Below, in pieces: positions 1 to 7,590 of a stretch of 11,034 nt of DNA. The position numbers and the translations under genes are program-made. This stretch comes from Armillaria gallica (lineage: Eukaryota > Basidiomycota > Agaricomycetes > Agaricales > Physalacriaceae). How positions within the stretch are numbered: position 1 is the first letter of the stretch; every line of letters begins with the position of its first letter. The notes beneath the pieces were generated by a model. That model was given only the letters and a program-made list of their open reading frames with translations. It did not search any database and was not told where the DNA came from. The stretch covers positions 1 to 11,034 of the forward strand of contig JBANDB010000027.1 of the NCBI GenBank assembly GCA_037576215.1. The letters are read 5' to 3'.

Positions 1-14
1 TGTCACGACCCACC

Positions 15-39
15 CCCGGGCCTGAGCCCCGGGCCCGGG
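15..39. repeat. GC hairpin near the 5' edge of the LTR
   Basis: CCCGGGCC (15-22) pairs perfectly with GGCCCGGG (32-39) around a 9-nt loop, and CCCGGGCCCGGG (28-39) is itself a 12-bp palindrome. The same structure is kept in the 3' LTR at 9814-9838. Its closeness to the integrase-recognised end suggests a role in end recognition or U3 regulation, but that is inference. Confidence 0.7.
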
Positions 40-225
40 ACCACACCACACACCCCGGCAAACACCCCTCGCACGACCTCGACTCGGGACAAACTCCACG
101 AACACCCAACACGGCCATCACGTCATACCCCGGTCGACCCTGACGTTCCCCCTGGACACCCCACGGACACCACCGACGACCCCGGAGATCCCGGCATGAC
201 AGCACGGCGACCCACACAACATCCG

Positions 226-373
226 ACGCATCAGGCATCATCACGCATCATTCGACGCATCATGCATCATGCATCGCTTCATGCCACGCATCATGCCACG
301 CATCATGCATCGCCCTGCGCATCAACCCACGCATCATGCTTTGTCCCGCATCAACTCCCGCATCATGCCTCAT
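226..373 (+). repeat. Degenerate GCATCATG minisatellite in U3
   Basis: Around a dozen imperfect copies of a unit like ACGCATCATGC run through this stretch, separated by short C-rich spacers. The equivalent stretch of the 3' LTR (10021-10177) has the same kind of unit but a different arrangement. It lies 190-330 bp upstream of the TATA box, in the part of U3 where regulatory sites would sit. Translation gives His/Met/Ala-rich nonsense on both strands. Confidence 0.85.
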
Positions 374-561
374 TGCGTCCTCTCGTCGCGCCACGTCCTC
401 CCTCGCGCGGCGCCACTGCGACTCCCAAAGCAACGGCGCCACTCCCATCCGACACCCGCGGTTTTCCTTTGTCCTCCTAGGTGCTCCGGGACACCACCAG
501 AGCCCCGGAGCAGCCCCAGACCCAGAACCGGGACCCCGGACCTGCCTCGTTGTGTAGTCAG

Positions 562-568
562 TATATAA
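562..568 (+). promoter_or_regulatory. TATA box of the 5' LTR promoter
   Basis: GTATATAAG is a strong TATA match and is conserved at 10367-10373 in the other LTR. By the usual 25-35 base spacing, transcription of the genomic RNA would start near 590-600, so U3 would be about 590 nt and R+U5 about 620 nt. The start site itself is not visible in the sequence. Confidence 0.75.
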
Positions 569-654
569 GCCCCCCCGTAGCACTAAGTACGGTAGTCTTG
601 ATATTGCCCATACTCTCCGGTTTTCCTCTCGTATCGCTCCGGCCTCGTAACTTC

Positions 655-860
655 GCCTCGTACTCGTCTCCTCTCTGTAGTCTCGTACTGTCTCCATTTC
701 TATAGTCCGTATTTGTCTCTACTCTCTCGTCTCGTCGTCTGTCCTTGTCTCTATCTACTCTCTTAATTCCATCTCCTTTGCTCATCCGTCTCTTTCTATC
801 GTTCCTCGTCTCTGCCTCGAGTTTCTCCTTCCCTTCCCTTCTCGTATTCCGATCTCTTAT
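655..860 (+). other. Pyrimidine-rich leader (R/U5 part of LTR)
   Basis: This region is dominated by C and T with recurring CTCGT and CTCT units and lies just after the inferred transcription start. CT-rich tracts around transcription starts are common in fungal promoters. Much of the indel variation between the two LTRs is in this tract. No coding function is supported. Confidence 0.5.
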
Positions 861-1213
861 CTTATCCGGCCCGCATTCTCCGCTCCTCTGAGTTCGGTCC
901 CGCACCTGTCAAACTCTAAACTGCCTATTCGCCTATCAGTCCCTTGATTTCCCCGGATAGTCCGCCGCCGGCACGCCACTCATCGCGCCGTCTAACCCGA
1001 ACTTCCTCCAAGTAGAACCTTCGTCCGGCGCTCGCCCCTGCTCGCGCCAACCCCGGGACACTTCGTCTGATCTCCCCACGCTCCCGGCGCACGTCACCTC
1101 ATCCCGGCGCCTTCCTCCGGTCCTCTCTAAGTCCCGGCGTGTCCGTAGCTGTCCGAGTACGCTTGGTAAGGCCTCGCCCAGAATTGCTGAGCCCCCGGGT
1201 CAGCGGAACCTGA

Positions 1214-2138
1214 CATCGCCTACTCGAATTCTACAAACGTTACCAACGAGGAACCATCCCGGGTAACGCCAAAAGCACCCTCCAGGTAGACCGCACCCTC
1301 CGCAACGAACTCCGGGCCTTAGTCGACGAAATCCACACTAGCCCCCACCCACGTCACTTCGAGGACCCCCTGGACCCCGCACGCTCCTTCCACGTCCTAC
1401 GGGACACCTCTCACGAAAACACCCCGGACGCCCGCGGGCGAGAAGGACTCCACGAGGCCTCCGCCATACTTCAATCCTCAACCCCTCGGAGGTCTGTTCG
1501 ACCAGCCTGCAGCCCGCACGGTGGGACTATCCGCCCGCCCCCGGGCCAACTCCTTCCCCAGCGCCTTTCGCACCTGGGAACAACCCCCGACTCAGCCCCC
1601 GAGCCAGAGGAAGCCCCGGAGGATAACGACAGGGCCTCCCACCACACCCTCATACGTGGGTGAGCCCAATCCCCCGGCACCCAGCTCTGCACCCCAGGCG
1701 GCGCCCCCACCCCCACGGCCAACGAATTCGCTCGCGACCGCCCCCGCACCTCGATCTCCGACGTGGCAACGGGCCCAACCCCCGCGACACACGGTTTCCC
1801 CGGACCCCCTCCCCGACACCCGGGAATGCGGGACCCCCGGGCCCAACCGCCCCCCCTCCCGAGTCACGCCCCCTACAATCAAGGACCCCCGCGACCCCCT
1901 CCAGGACCCCCTCCTGGGACCCCTCCCCCGGGACCACCTCCAGGACCACCACCACCTCCAGGACCCCACCCCCTCCGGGACCACCGCCTGGCCCCCCACC
2001 CCGGGAGGCCCGCCTCCACCTCGCTGGGTCCCAGGACCGCCACCAGGGGCAACGGCCCGCCTGGCGGAGGGCCCCCGGATGGTGGACCCCCGGTGGGTGG
2101 GGCCCCGCAATGGACGCCTTTCCCCCGCCCCGGGGGGG
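1214..2138 (+). pseudogene. gag: Gag N-terminal region, proline/glycine-rich, broken by TGA
   Basis: One frame stays open from just after the LTR to about 2138 except for a single TGA at 1661-1663. The first part contains a possible helix (STLQVDRTLRNELRALVDEI). After the stop, the same frame becomes a convincing low-complexity stretch with PPPGPPPG repeats (about 1885-1985) and PPGGGPPDGGPPVGG (about 2060-2105), typical of fungal Gag N-termini. There is no ATG between 1216 and 1660 in any frame, so the start is unexplained. A G7 run at 2132-2138 marks the change to the capsid frame. Overlapping proline-rich ORFs in the other frames reflect the C-rich composition. Confidence 0.6.
1216..1235 (+). 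other. Expected primer-binding-site position, primer unclear
   Basis: The primer-binding site should begin within a few bases of the end of the 5' LTR. The sequence here starts TCGCCTACTCGAATTC and has no TGG, so it does not pair with the CCA 3' end of a mature tRNA. Its complement includes TTCGAGT, which resembles a tRNA T-loop, so priming by an internally cleaved tRNA fragment is conceivable. I found no match to the predicted 5' end of the RNA, as Tf1-style self-priming would need. Confidence 0.35.
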
Positions 2139-3066
2139 TAACCACTACTACTACTACTACAACGCCGGTCCACCACGCAACGCAGCCCCCCAGGACGACA
2201 CCCGCGACGCGCTGGCCCGTGAAGGAAAGCTCGACATACAGAAACCGGAACCCTTCCATGGCCGCAACCCACGTCAATGGCGTACCTTCCTCACCCAGTG
2301 CCTCACCATGTTCCAGGCCAAACCAGTCACGTTCCAGTTGGAGAGTTCCCGGGTGGCCTTTGCCGCGTCTTACCTCCAGGGCATCGCCTTCGACCACTAT
2401 ACTGCCCTACTCCGGTTCGACGCCAACAACCCGGCCCTCCTTAACTGGCAGGCGTTTGTCCAAGAATTCTCCAGTAAGTTCGGTATATTCGACACGGTAG
2501 CGGAGGCGGAGGAGGCTCTATTCAACCTACGTATGCGCCCGGAGGAACGGTTCACTGCCTTCATTGTTCGCTTCGAGAGGGAGGCCTATGAAACAGGCTG
2601 GAACTACAACGCCCTCCGGTTCGCTCTACGCCGCGCCCTGCCCCAACGCATCAAGGACGTCCTCCGGCTTGCTCCCAAACAGCCCACCTACAACGGTTAC
2701 AAGGCCCTGGTTACGCAAATCGACCAACGGTACTGGGAGGACCGGAGCGAAATGTCAGGACCCCGGACAACTTGGGGCAGCTCCGGAAACAACAATTGGC
2801 CGGCGCGCAACCCCAGCACTCTGAACAATCGAGCCTCCGACGCCCCGCAACCCGCCAGCAATCCCCAGCGAACCCCCACCGGCCGGGGCCACCCGTCGCC
2901 ACTCGCACCCCAGGCCCCCGACAGCCCGCCCAGCTCAACGCCGCCGACACCCACGACGCCCGCAAACCGCCCCCGACGCCCCGGAACCCTCCCACGATCA
3001 CGACAACGACACCCTGGACCAGCTCGACAACGAGGAGGATCTCCGGGCCAATCGCTTCAGGAGTAG
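2110..3066 (+). CDS. gag: Gag capsid segment
   Basis: This frame has an ATG at 2110 and encodes 318 residues, but only the part after the G7 run at 2132-2138 is likely to be native. A run of Tyr codons (CTA/TAC repeats, 2145-2162) precedes the capsid core, about residues 38-213. The core starts at GKLDIQKPEPFHG and includes FAASYLQGIAFDHY, NWQAFVQEF, YETGWNYNALRFALR and QIDQRYWEDR, the helical retrotransposon capsid family widespread in Agaricomycete genomes. This protein would form the virus-like particle. From about 2885 the native sequence seems to move to another frame (PAQLNAADTHDA, about 2930-2966), so the last 50 or so residues before the TAG at 3064 are probably out of frame. Confidence 0.85.
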   Translation: MDAFPPPRGGNHYYYYYNAGPPRNAAPQDDTRDALAREGKLDIQKPEPFHGRNPRQWRTFLTQCLTMFQAKPVTFQLESSRVAFAASYLQGIAFDHYTALLRFDANNPALLNWQAFVQEFSSKFGIFDTVAEAEEALFNLRMRPEERFTAFIVRFEREAYETGWNYNALRFALRRALPQRIKDVLRLAPKQPTYNGYKALVTQIDQRYWEDRSEMSGPRTTWGSSGNNNWPARNPSTLNNRASDAPQPASNPQRTPTGRGHPSPLAPQAPDSPPSSTPPTPTTPANRPRRPGTLPRSRQRHPGPARQRGGSPGQSLQE

Positions 3067-3253
3067 GCCCTGGATCGACGTGCCGGAGGAGACCCAGGAG
3101 AAGCGGCGCCGGGAAGGGGTCTGCATTCTGTGCGGAGAACCAGGCCACTTCATCAGCGACTGCCCCAAGCGCCAGACCATGGGCCGGGCCGTCTGGACCC
3201 TCGACGGAGAAGAATGCGACTTCCAGTTTACGGAAAACGAGACTGCGATTTAG
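2960..3253 (+). CDS. gag: Gag C-terminal segment with CCHC zinc knuckle (nucleocapsid)
   Basis: After a further frame change near the C5 run at about 2967, an acidic stretch (DNDTLDQLDNEED) leads to a CCHC zinc knuckle, C-x2-C-x4-H-x4-C, at 3122-3163 (CILCGEPGHFISDC). Such knuckles bind the element's RNA during packaging. The frame ends at a TAG at 3251-3253. The -1 frame is open across this point from 3067 to 3384 and continues with plausible protein, so this is either the Gag-Pol frame change or another indel. No independent start is expected, because this is the tail of Gag. Confidence 0.85.
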   Translation, partial: PQTAPDAPEPSHDHDNDTLDQLDNEEDLRANRFRSRPWIDVPEETQEKRRREGVCILCGEPGHFISDCPKRQTMGRAVWTLDGEECDFQFTENETAI

Positions 3254-3384
3254 AACCTGAAGACGCACTAAATCGCGACCACGATCACGACGTCTTCTCC
3301 GCCCCGGTTACACATCTACGCGCAATGGCCTTATCATCGGACACCCTCTCGGCACAACTCCCCTCGAAAACCCCCACACACTAA
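3239..3384 (+). CDS. Gag-Pol junction linker segment
   Basis: In the -1 frame relative to the zinc-knuckle segment, an acidic linker (DLEPEDALNRDHDHDVF, then THLRAMALSSDTLSAQLP) bridges to the first protease. The frame meets a TAA at 3382. The natural continuation (LENPHTLML) is in the next frame from about 3363, which would be restored by one extra C in the C4 run at 3360-3363. I read it as the start of Pol, disrupted by a one-base loss. Confidence 0.55.
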
Positions 3385-3766
3385 TGCTCCGCACCACTCT
3401 CGCATCACACCCTGGTCCGGTCAGCACCCTGGTCGACAGCGGCGCCACGGACAACTTCCTCGATTCCTCTCTCGCCCACCTCGCTCCCCATCCCCCCCGG
3501 AGGTTACCCATCCCCATACAGCTCCGCCTCTTCGACGGGAGCTCCACCTCTGCTGGCGACATCACTCACTGTGTAGAAATGCCCGTCACCTTCGCAAACG
3601 GGTTCCAGCAAAACCTCCGGTTACTTGTCACCAAACTTCACACCTCTGCCCCGCTCATACTCGGACTCCCCTGGCTCCGCGCTACGAACCCCCGGATCGA
3701 CTGGCAGACCCTCACCCTCCAGCTCAACCGCCATGCCACGCCCGCCCGGGAGCCCGTACCCTTTGA
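3363..3766 (+). CDS. pol: Pol aspartic protease domain 1
   Basis: The segment contains the retropepsin active site LVDSGATDNFLD, with the catalytic Asp codon at 3435-3437, then the flap-region motif LRLFDGSS, then LLVTKL and PLILGLPWLR (3651-3680), whose ILG is the second conserved protease motif. This is a complete retropepsin domain of about 110 residues that would cleave Gag-Pol. The frame stays open to 3890, but from about 3780 the sensible protein switches to the frame of the second protease. A start ATG at 3384 exists but the domain is expected to be part of Pol. Confidence 0.85.
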
Positions 3767-4309
3767 CATTCCCCGAGTACCGACACTCCGGAGCTCGCCA
3801 ACAAACCACCGGAGGTCTCCCCGCAGCTGCGCTCGAAGTCCGCCCGCTCCTTTATCATTAACGCGCGACTCGGCGACTCCCCCAACGTAATTCCCGCCCT
3901 TGTCGACAGCGGCGCGACCGGGATGTTCATCAGCGACCAACTGGACCTCCCCCACGACACCCTCGAAAAACCCCTCGAATTACAACTCTTCGACGGCAAC
4001 ACCGCGACCTCCGGACCCATCACCCGATCCCATTCTAACTACCTCACCCTCGACAACAACCTCAAGTTCCCCGTCAACCTCCTGGTAACCCAGCTCCCAA
4101 AGTCAACCCCGATCATCCTAGGCCTGCCATGGCTACGAGACGTCAACCCCGACATCGACTGGGAAACCCTCACGATGACGTTCCCCGGTCCCGACGCGAG
4201 CCTAGCAGCCGCGATCCACCTCCGCCTACAAAACAACCGACAAACCCGACCCCGGCCCAATCCCCAGCCCCGCCGTGCCCAAGGACGACCCAGAAAGGGG
4301 GAGAAGTAG
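3767..4309 (+). CDS. pol: Pol aspartic protease domain 2 (tandem copy)
   Basis: A second full protease-like domain follows directly. It has NVIPALVDSGATGMFISD with catalytic Asp at 3905-3907, LQLFDGNTATSGPITR, LLVTQLPKS, PIILGLPWLR (4109-4138) and NPDIDWETLT. The same motifs occur in the same order and near-equal spacing as in domain 1, so it is a tandem duplication that has diverged, and both active-site Asp residues are kept. It is joined to domain 1 by a linker of about 40 residues (ELANKPPEVSPQLRSKSARSF). After about 4195 the frame becomes basic low-complexity and stops at 4307-4309. Confidence 0.85.
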   Translation, partial: HSPSTDTPELANKPPEVSPQLRSKSARSFIINARLGDSPNVIPALVDSGATGMFISDQLDLPHDTLEKPLELQLFDGNTATSGPITRSHSNYLTLDNNLKFPVNLLVTQLPKSTPIILGLPWLRDVNPDIDWETLTMTFPGPDASLAAAIHLRLQNNRQTRPRPNPQPRRAQGRPRKGEK

Positions 4310-4655
4310 AAACCAGACACCACCCCGGTCCCCCCCGAGCACCCCCGTAAAATTTCCCCCCAACATCCCCCGGAGCAAATACAAAGGCCCACACTACCCC
4401 GACCGACGCCCCGGGACACCACCACCGACCCCCGCCTTCGACGACACTCCCAGCCCTACCGACCCCGGGGACCTGGACATCAAAATCATCGGCGCCGCCC
4501 CCTTTGCCCGCATCATGAAGGACGGCACTCCCGCCTTCCAGCTCCACATCTCCCCACCCTTCCGGAAGAACATCTGCGCGCCAAAGCCACCCCCCAAAGC
4601 CACCAAAAACAGAGGACCAGATCCTACACGAAGTAGTTCCCCCAGAATATCATGA
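4310..4655 (+). CDS. pol: Pol connector between protease and reverse transcriptase
   Basis: A frame open from about 4275 to 4655 reads a proline-rich stretch, then [19 protein letters not shown] and TPAFQLHI (about 4470-4550), which resembles the small conserved block found between protease and RT in many fungal Ty3/Gypsy Pol proteins. The frame then degrades and stops at 4655, while the RT frame takes over at about 4594-4612. No catalytic motif is visible. Confidence 0.6.
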
Positions 4656-5157
4656 ATTCGCTGATGTATTCTCTGAAGGAAGCGCCAAGGAACTCCCCCG
4701 CACCGGCCCTACGACCACCAGATCGACCTCGAAGAAGGGACCTCCCCCCTTCGGCAAAATCTACAACATGTCAGAAGTCGAACTCCGCGCCTTGAAAGAC
4801 TATCTCGACGACATGCTCGGAAAAGGTTTCATTCGCCCCTCGATCTCCGCCGCCGGTGCCCCGGTCCTCTTCGCCAAAAAGAAGGACGGCTCCCTACGCC
4901 TCTGCGTCGACTACCGGGGACTCAACCAAGTCACCAAGAAAAACCGGTATCCTCTCCCCCTCATTGGTGACTTAGTTGATCGCCTCCGTAGCGCCAAGGT
5001 GTACACCAAAATCGACCTCCGGTCGGGCTATAATAATGTTCGCATAGCCCCGGGACACGAATGGAAAACTGCCTTCCGCACACGCTACGGCCTCTTCGAA
5101 TACCTCGTAATGCCCTTCGGTATGACCAACTCCCCGCCACCTTCCAGTACTTCATGA
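4594..5157 (+). CDS. pol: Reverse transcriptase, N-terminal half
   Basis: The segment begins with [22 protein letters not shown], the usual lead-in of Ty3/Gypsy RT. It continues through [49 protein letters not shown] and RYPLPLI, to motif [12 protein letters not shown], with the first catalytic Asp at 5014-5016, then [19 protein letters not shown]. The stretch 4695-4750 reads as nonsense although the frame stays open; it looks like two compensating indels in C runs. At the C4 run 5132-5135 a one-base loss throws the frame, giving a stop at 5155-5157, with the protein continuing in the next frame. Confidence 0.92.
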   Translation, partial: PKPPKTEDQILHEVVPPEYHEFADVFSEGSAKELPRTGPTTTRSTSKKGPPPFGKIYNMSEVELRALKDYLDDMLGKGFIRPSISAAGAPVLFAKKKDGSLRLCVDYRGLNQVTKKNRYPLPLIGDLVDRLRSAKVYTKIDLRSGYNNVRIAPGHEWKTAFRTRYGLFEYLVMPFGMTNSPPPSSTS

Positions 5158-6341
5158 ACGACATCTTCCACGACATGAACGACGTCTTCGTCATCGTGTA
5201 CCTGGACGACATCCTCATTTACTCCAATACCCTGGAGGAGCACCGGGGCCACGTCCGCCGCGTTCTCGAGCGTCTCCGGGAGTACAACCTTCATGCCAAA
5301 CCCGAGAAGTGCTCTTTCCACACTACTGAGGTTGAGTATCTCGGAGTCATTGTCACCCCGGACGGTGTTCGCATGGACCCCGCCAAAGTCGATGCGATCC
5401 TCAGCTGGCCGCAGCCCCGGAACGTCAAAGAGGTACAATCATTCCTGGGCTTCGCCAATTTCTACCGCCGGTTTATAGATAACTACTCCGGCATCACCAA
5501 ACCTCTCAATCGACTCACGCGCAAGGACACCCCCTGGAACTGGGACAGTAAATGCCAGAGTGTGTTCGAACTCCTGAAAAAGGCCTTCACCACCGCCCCC
5601 ATCCTCCGCCACTTCGACCCCGCCCTTCCCGTCGTGCTCGAGTGCGACGCCTCCGACTACGCCATCGCCGGTATACTCTCCCAGATGGAGCCCGGGACAA
5701 ACGATCTCCGCCCGGTAGCCTTCTATACTCGTTCGATGATCCCCGCCGAGCTCAACTACGACATCTACGACAAGGAGCTACTCGCTATCGTTGAAGCCTT
5801 CAAACAATGGCGGGCGTATCTCGAGGGGGCTCCACACCGCATTCAGGTCTACTCGGACCACAATAACCTCCAGTACTTCACAACCACGAAACAGCTCAGC
5901 CGCCGACAAGCCCGCTGGTCGGAGGTCCTCTCCGAGTACGACTTCACCATCCACTACCGCCCGGGACGACTCGGAGCTAAGCCCGACGCCCTCACTAGAC
6001 GGCCGGACGTGTACCCGAAGAAGTCCTTCGAAGCGGAGAAGAACGCCTTCAACCACCGCGTCGTTATTCCCCCCGAACACCTTCACGCCGTCCTAATCAT
6101 GAACGAAGAAGGAATCCTCCAGCAAATCCGCAAGGCTCCCCGGACGACTACTTCTCCCAGCACGACCCCCGAACCACCCTTACCCCCGACTCCCCCACCG
6201 ACTCCTCATTCACCCTATCCCCGACAACCTCCTCCTCCTCCGGTACGGACGAATCTACGCTCCGGACCACAAAAACATCAGGCTCGACATCCTCCGGCAG
6301 CACCACGACCACAAGCTGCGAGGCCACCCCGGGATTCGTAA
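5136..6341 (+). CDS. pol: Reverse transcriptase C-terminal half and RNase H
   Basis: The frame resumes at [13 protein letters not shown] and carries the RT active site YLDD at 5199-5210, then the thumb and connection ([41 protein letters not shown]). The RNase H domain follows, with acidic residues in [13 protein letters not shown] (Asp at 5646), [12 protein letters not shown] (Glu at 5775) and [11 protein letters not shown] (Asp at 5856), ending with the typical [12 protein letters not shown]. This is the longest intact stretch of Pol, about 330 residues. Native sequence ends at about 6140 (ILQQIRKAP). The remaining frame to 6341 is proline-rich nonsense overlying the integrase start in other frames. 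Confidence 0.93.
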   Translation, partial: ATFQYFMNDIFHDMNDVFVIVYLDDILIYSNTLEEHRGHVRRVLERLREYNLHAKPEKCSFHTTEVEYLGVIVTPDGVRMDPAKVDAILSWPQPRNVKEVQSFLGFANFYRRFIDNYSGITKPLNRLTRKDTPWNWDSKCQSVFELLKKAFTTAPILRHFDPALPVVLECDASDYAIAGILSQMEPGTNDLRPVAFYTRSMIPAELNYDIYDKELLAIVEAFKQWRAYLEGAPHRIQVYSDHNNLQYFTTTKQLSRRQARWSEVLSEYDFTIHYRPGRLGAKPDALTRRPDVYPKKSFEAEKNAFNHRVVIPPEHLHAVLIMNEEGILQQIRKAPRTTTSPSTTPEPPLPPTPPPTPHSPYPRQPPPPPVRTNLRSGPQKHQARHPPAAPRPQAARPPRDS

Positions 6342-6353
6342 GACATATCAACT
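6143..6353 (+). CDS. pol: Integrase N-terminal zinc-binding region, first part
   Basis: Sensible protein here lies in two frames. [13 protein letters not shown] (from 6143) is followed after a shift near 6217 by [15 protein letters not shown] and [22 protein letters not shown]. The two His of the HHCC zinc finger are in HHDH (about 6304) and GHPG (6325-6327). The Cys pair is in the next segment (6417 and 6426). A TC duplication at about 6352-6356 (CTCTCATC for CTCATC) separates the halves, so no single frame encodes the finger. Confidence 0.75.
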
Positions 6354-7047
6354 CTCATCTCCCGCACTTACTTCTGGCCAGGTTTAAAGGAGGACGTCGC
6401 CCGCTATGTCAAAGCCTGCGAACCCTGTCTCCGGGCCAAGGTTCCCCGCCACCGCCCTTACGGCCTCCTGAAGCCCCTCCCCGTGGGACGCCGCCCCTGG
6501 TCCTCTATCTCCATGGACCACATCGTCGAGCTCCCGGAGTCGGAAGGGTATAACGCCATCCTCGTCATAGTCTGTCGTCTCACCAAGCAGGCCATCTTCA
6601 TCCCCTGCCGCACCACCGACGATGCCCCGGAGTTCGCCAGACTCTTCCTCAAGCACGTCTTTTCCAAGCACGGCCTCCCGGACGATATCGTCTCCGACCG
6701 GGGCCCACTGTTCACCTCCCGGTTCTGGCAGTCTCTGTGCAAGGCCCTCGACATCAAAACAAACCTCTCCACCGCCTACCACCCGGAGACCGACGGCCAG
6801 ACCGAGCGGGTCAACCAGACCCTGGAACAGTACCTCCGCCTCTACGTCAACTACCTCCAGGACGACTGGTGCTCCGACCTTCCCCTAGCCGAATTCACCT
6901 ACAACAACACTCCTCACTCCGCCACCGGAGTCTCCCCCTTCTTCGCCAACAAAGGCTACCACCCCCGCCTCACCCTCTCGCTCAAGGACATCCCCTCGCA
7001 CGCCGCCCACGAAGTCGCTCACGACCTCCGGGAGCTCCACCAATTCT
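6342..7047 (+). CDS. pol: Integrase catalytic core
   Basis: The frame opens with ISRTYFWPGLKEDVARYV and the Cys pair CEPC (6417-6428) of the HHCC finger, then the RNase H-fold core. The catalytic triad is D in SMDHIVEL (6516-6518), D in VSDRGPLFTS (6696-6698) and E in GQTERVNQTLE (6804-6806). The last two are separated by 35 residues, the D,D-35-E signature. It continues with LAEFTYNNTPHSATG and PFFANKGYHPR, typical of Ty3/Gypsy integrases. It catalyses 3' processing and strand transfer of the cDNA. The frame is lost at about 7045 in TTCTCTCC. The GTG at 6483 is not a real start. Confidence 0.93.
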
Positions 7048-7345
7048 CTCCGGGACGAAATCAACACCGCCAACAAAGCTTACGCCAAACACGCCGACGT
7101 TCACCGCGAACCCACGCCCAATTGGACCCCCGGTACCCTGGTATGGCTCGACCGGCGCAACCTCAAAACCCGACGACCCTCAGTCAAGCTCGACCACAAA
7201 CGATTCGGACCCTTCAAGATCCTCCGCAAGGTCTCTTCGCACGCCTACAAGCTCGACCTACCCCCGGGCCTCAAGGGACTACATCCGGTATTCCACGTAC
7301 GACTCCTCGAGAAACATGCCCCGGACCCCTTCCCAGGCAACGACC
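7048..7345 (+). CDS. pol: Integrase C-terminal domain with GPF motif
   Basis: After a one-base shift the protein continues with LRDEINTANKAYAKHADVHR, GTLVWLDRRNLKT, then KRFGPFKILRKV and the chromovirus-style HPVFHVRLLEKHAPDPFPG. This is the SH3-like DNA-binding domain and GPF/Y module that links integrase to the chromodomain. This frame remains open to a TAG at 7588-7590, but from about 7346 to 7470 the native chromodomain sequence is in the other frames. Confidence 0.9.
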
Positions 7346-7590
7346 CAGCAAGCCCCCACCGGTCGAAGTGGAGGAGAATGCCACTACGAAGTCGACCACA
7401 TCCTCGACTCCCGACTCGTCCGGGGACGACCCCCAGTACCTGGTACGATGGAAAGGCTACGGACCCGAAGGACGACACCTGGGAGCCCCGAAAACACCTC
7501 GCCGGTGCCCCCGCCAAACTCCGGGACTTCCACCAGCGACACCCCTCCAAACCCCGGGACCCCGGGACTAGACCTCACAGACGGCCTTAG
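7346..7590 (+). pseudogene. pol: Chromodomain at the Pol C-terminus, split over three frames
   Basis: Chromodomain pieces follow one another in different frames: SKPPPVEVEE, then ECHYEVDHILDSRLVRG, then PQYLVRWKGYGPE, then DDTWEPRKHLAGAPAKLRDFHQRH, ending at the TAG at 7588-7590. The aromatic-rich core YLVRWKGY and the TWEP motif are those of chromodomains that read methylated histone H3, which in chromoviruses steers integration to heterochromatin. The breaks lie at a GAGGAG repeat (about 7373), the C5 run 7433-7437 and an extra G at about 7471. As given it cannot be translated as one domain. Confidence 0.85.

Larger units (their letters stand above)
1..1215 (+). repeat. 5' long terminal repeat
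   Basis: This stretch is repeated at 9801-11019. It begins TGTCA and ends TGACA, a perfect 5-bp inverted terminal repeat with the TG...CA ends expected of LTRs. The part from the TATA box to the end (561-1215) aligns base for base with 10366-11019, with roughly 25-30 substitutions and single-base indels counted by eye. It contains a GC hairpin, a GCATCATG minisatellite, a TATA box and a CT-rich tract, described separately. ORFs read inside it are by-products of the minisatellite and the pyrimidine bias, not genes. Confidence 0.95.

Noticed and set aside
226..373. CRISPR-like array
   Set aside because: The units are short, degenerate and without regular unique spacers, and the context is a eukaryotic LTR; it is a minisatellite.
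260..697. Long minus-strand ORF rich in His, Met, Ala and Asp over the LTR
   Set aside because: It is the translation of the GCATCATG minisatellite and adjoining GC-rich U3; no recognisable domain and it is disrupted in the other LTR.
1164..1173. TGGTAAGGCC as a tRNA primer-binding site
   Set aside because: It lies inside the LTR and is present in both copies, so it is upstream of the LTR end and cannot be the primer site.
1166..1203. Leader intron from GTAAGG to GGTCAG upstream of gag
   Set aside because: It would be only 38 nt with a poor branch site, and joins no ATG-containing exon that I could identify.
1592..2272. 226-residue minus-strand Gly/Arg-rich ORF opposite gag
   Set aside because: Shadow of the proline-rich Gag coding strand: C-rich sense sequence gives Gly-rich antisense. 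No start context, introns or domain.
6483..6485. GTG at the start of the integrase frame as a start codon
   Set aside because: Eukaryotic element; the frame is open upstream to 6342 and already contains native integrase sequence with the zinc-finger Cys pair.
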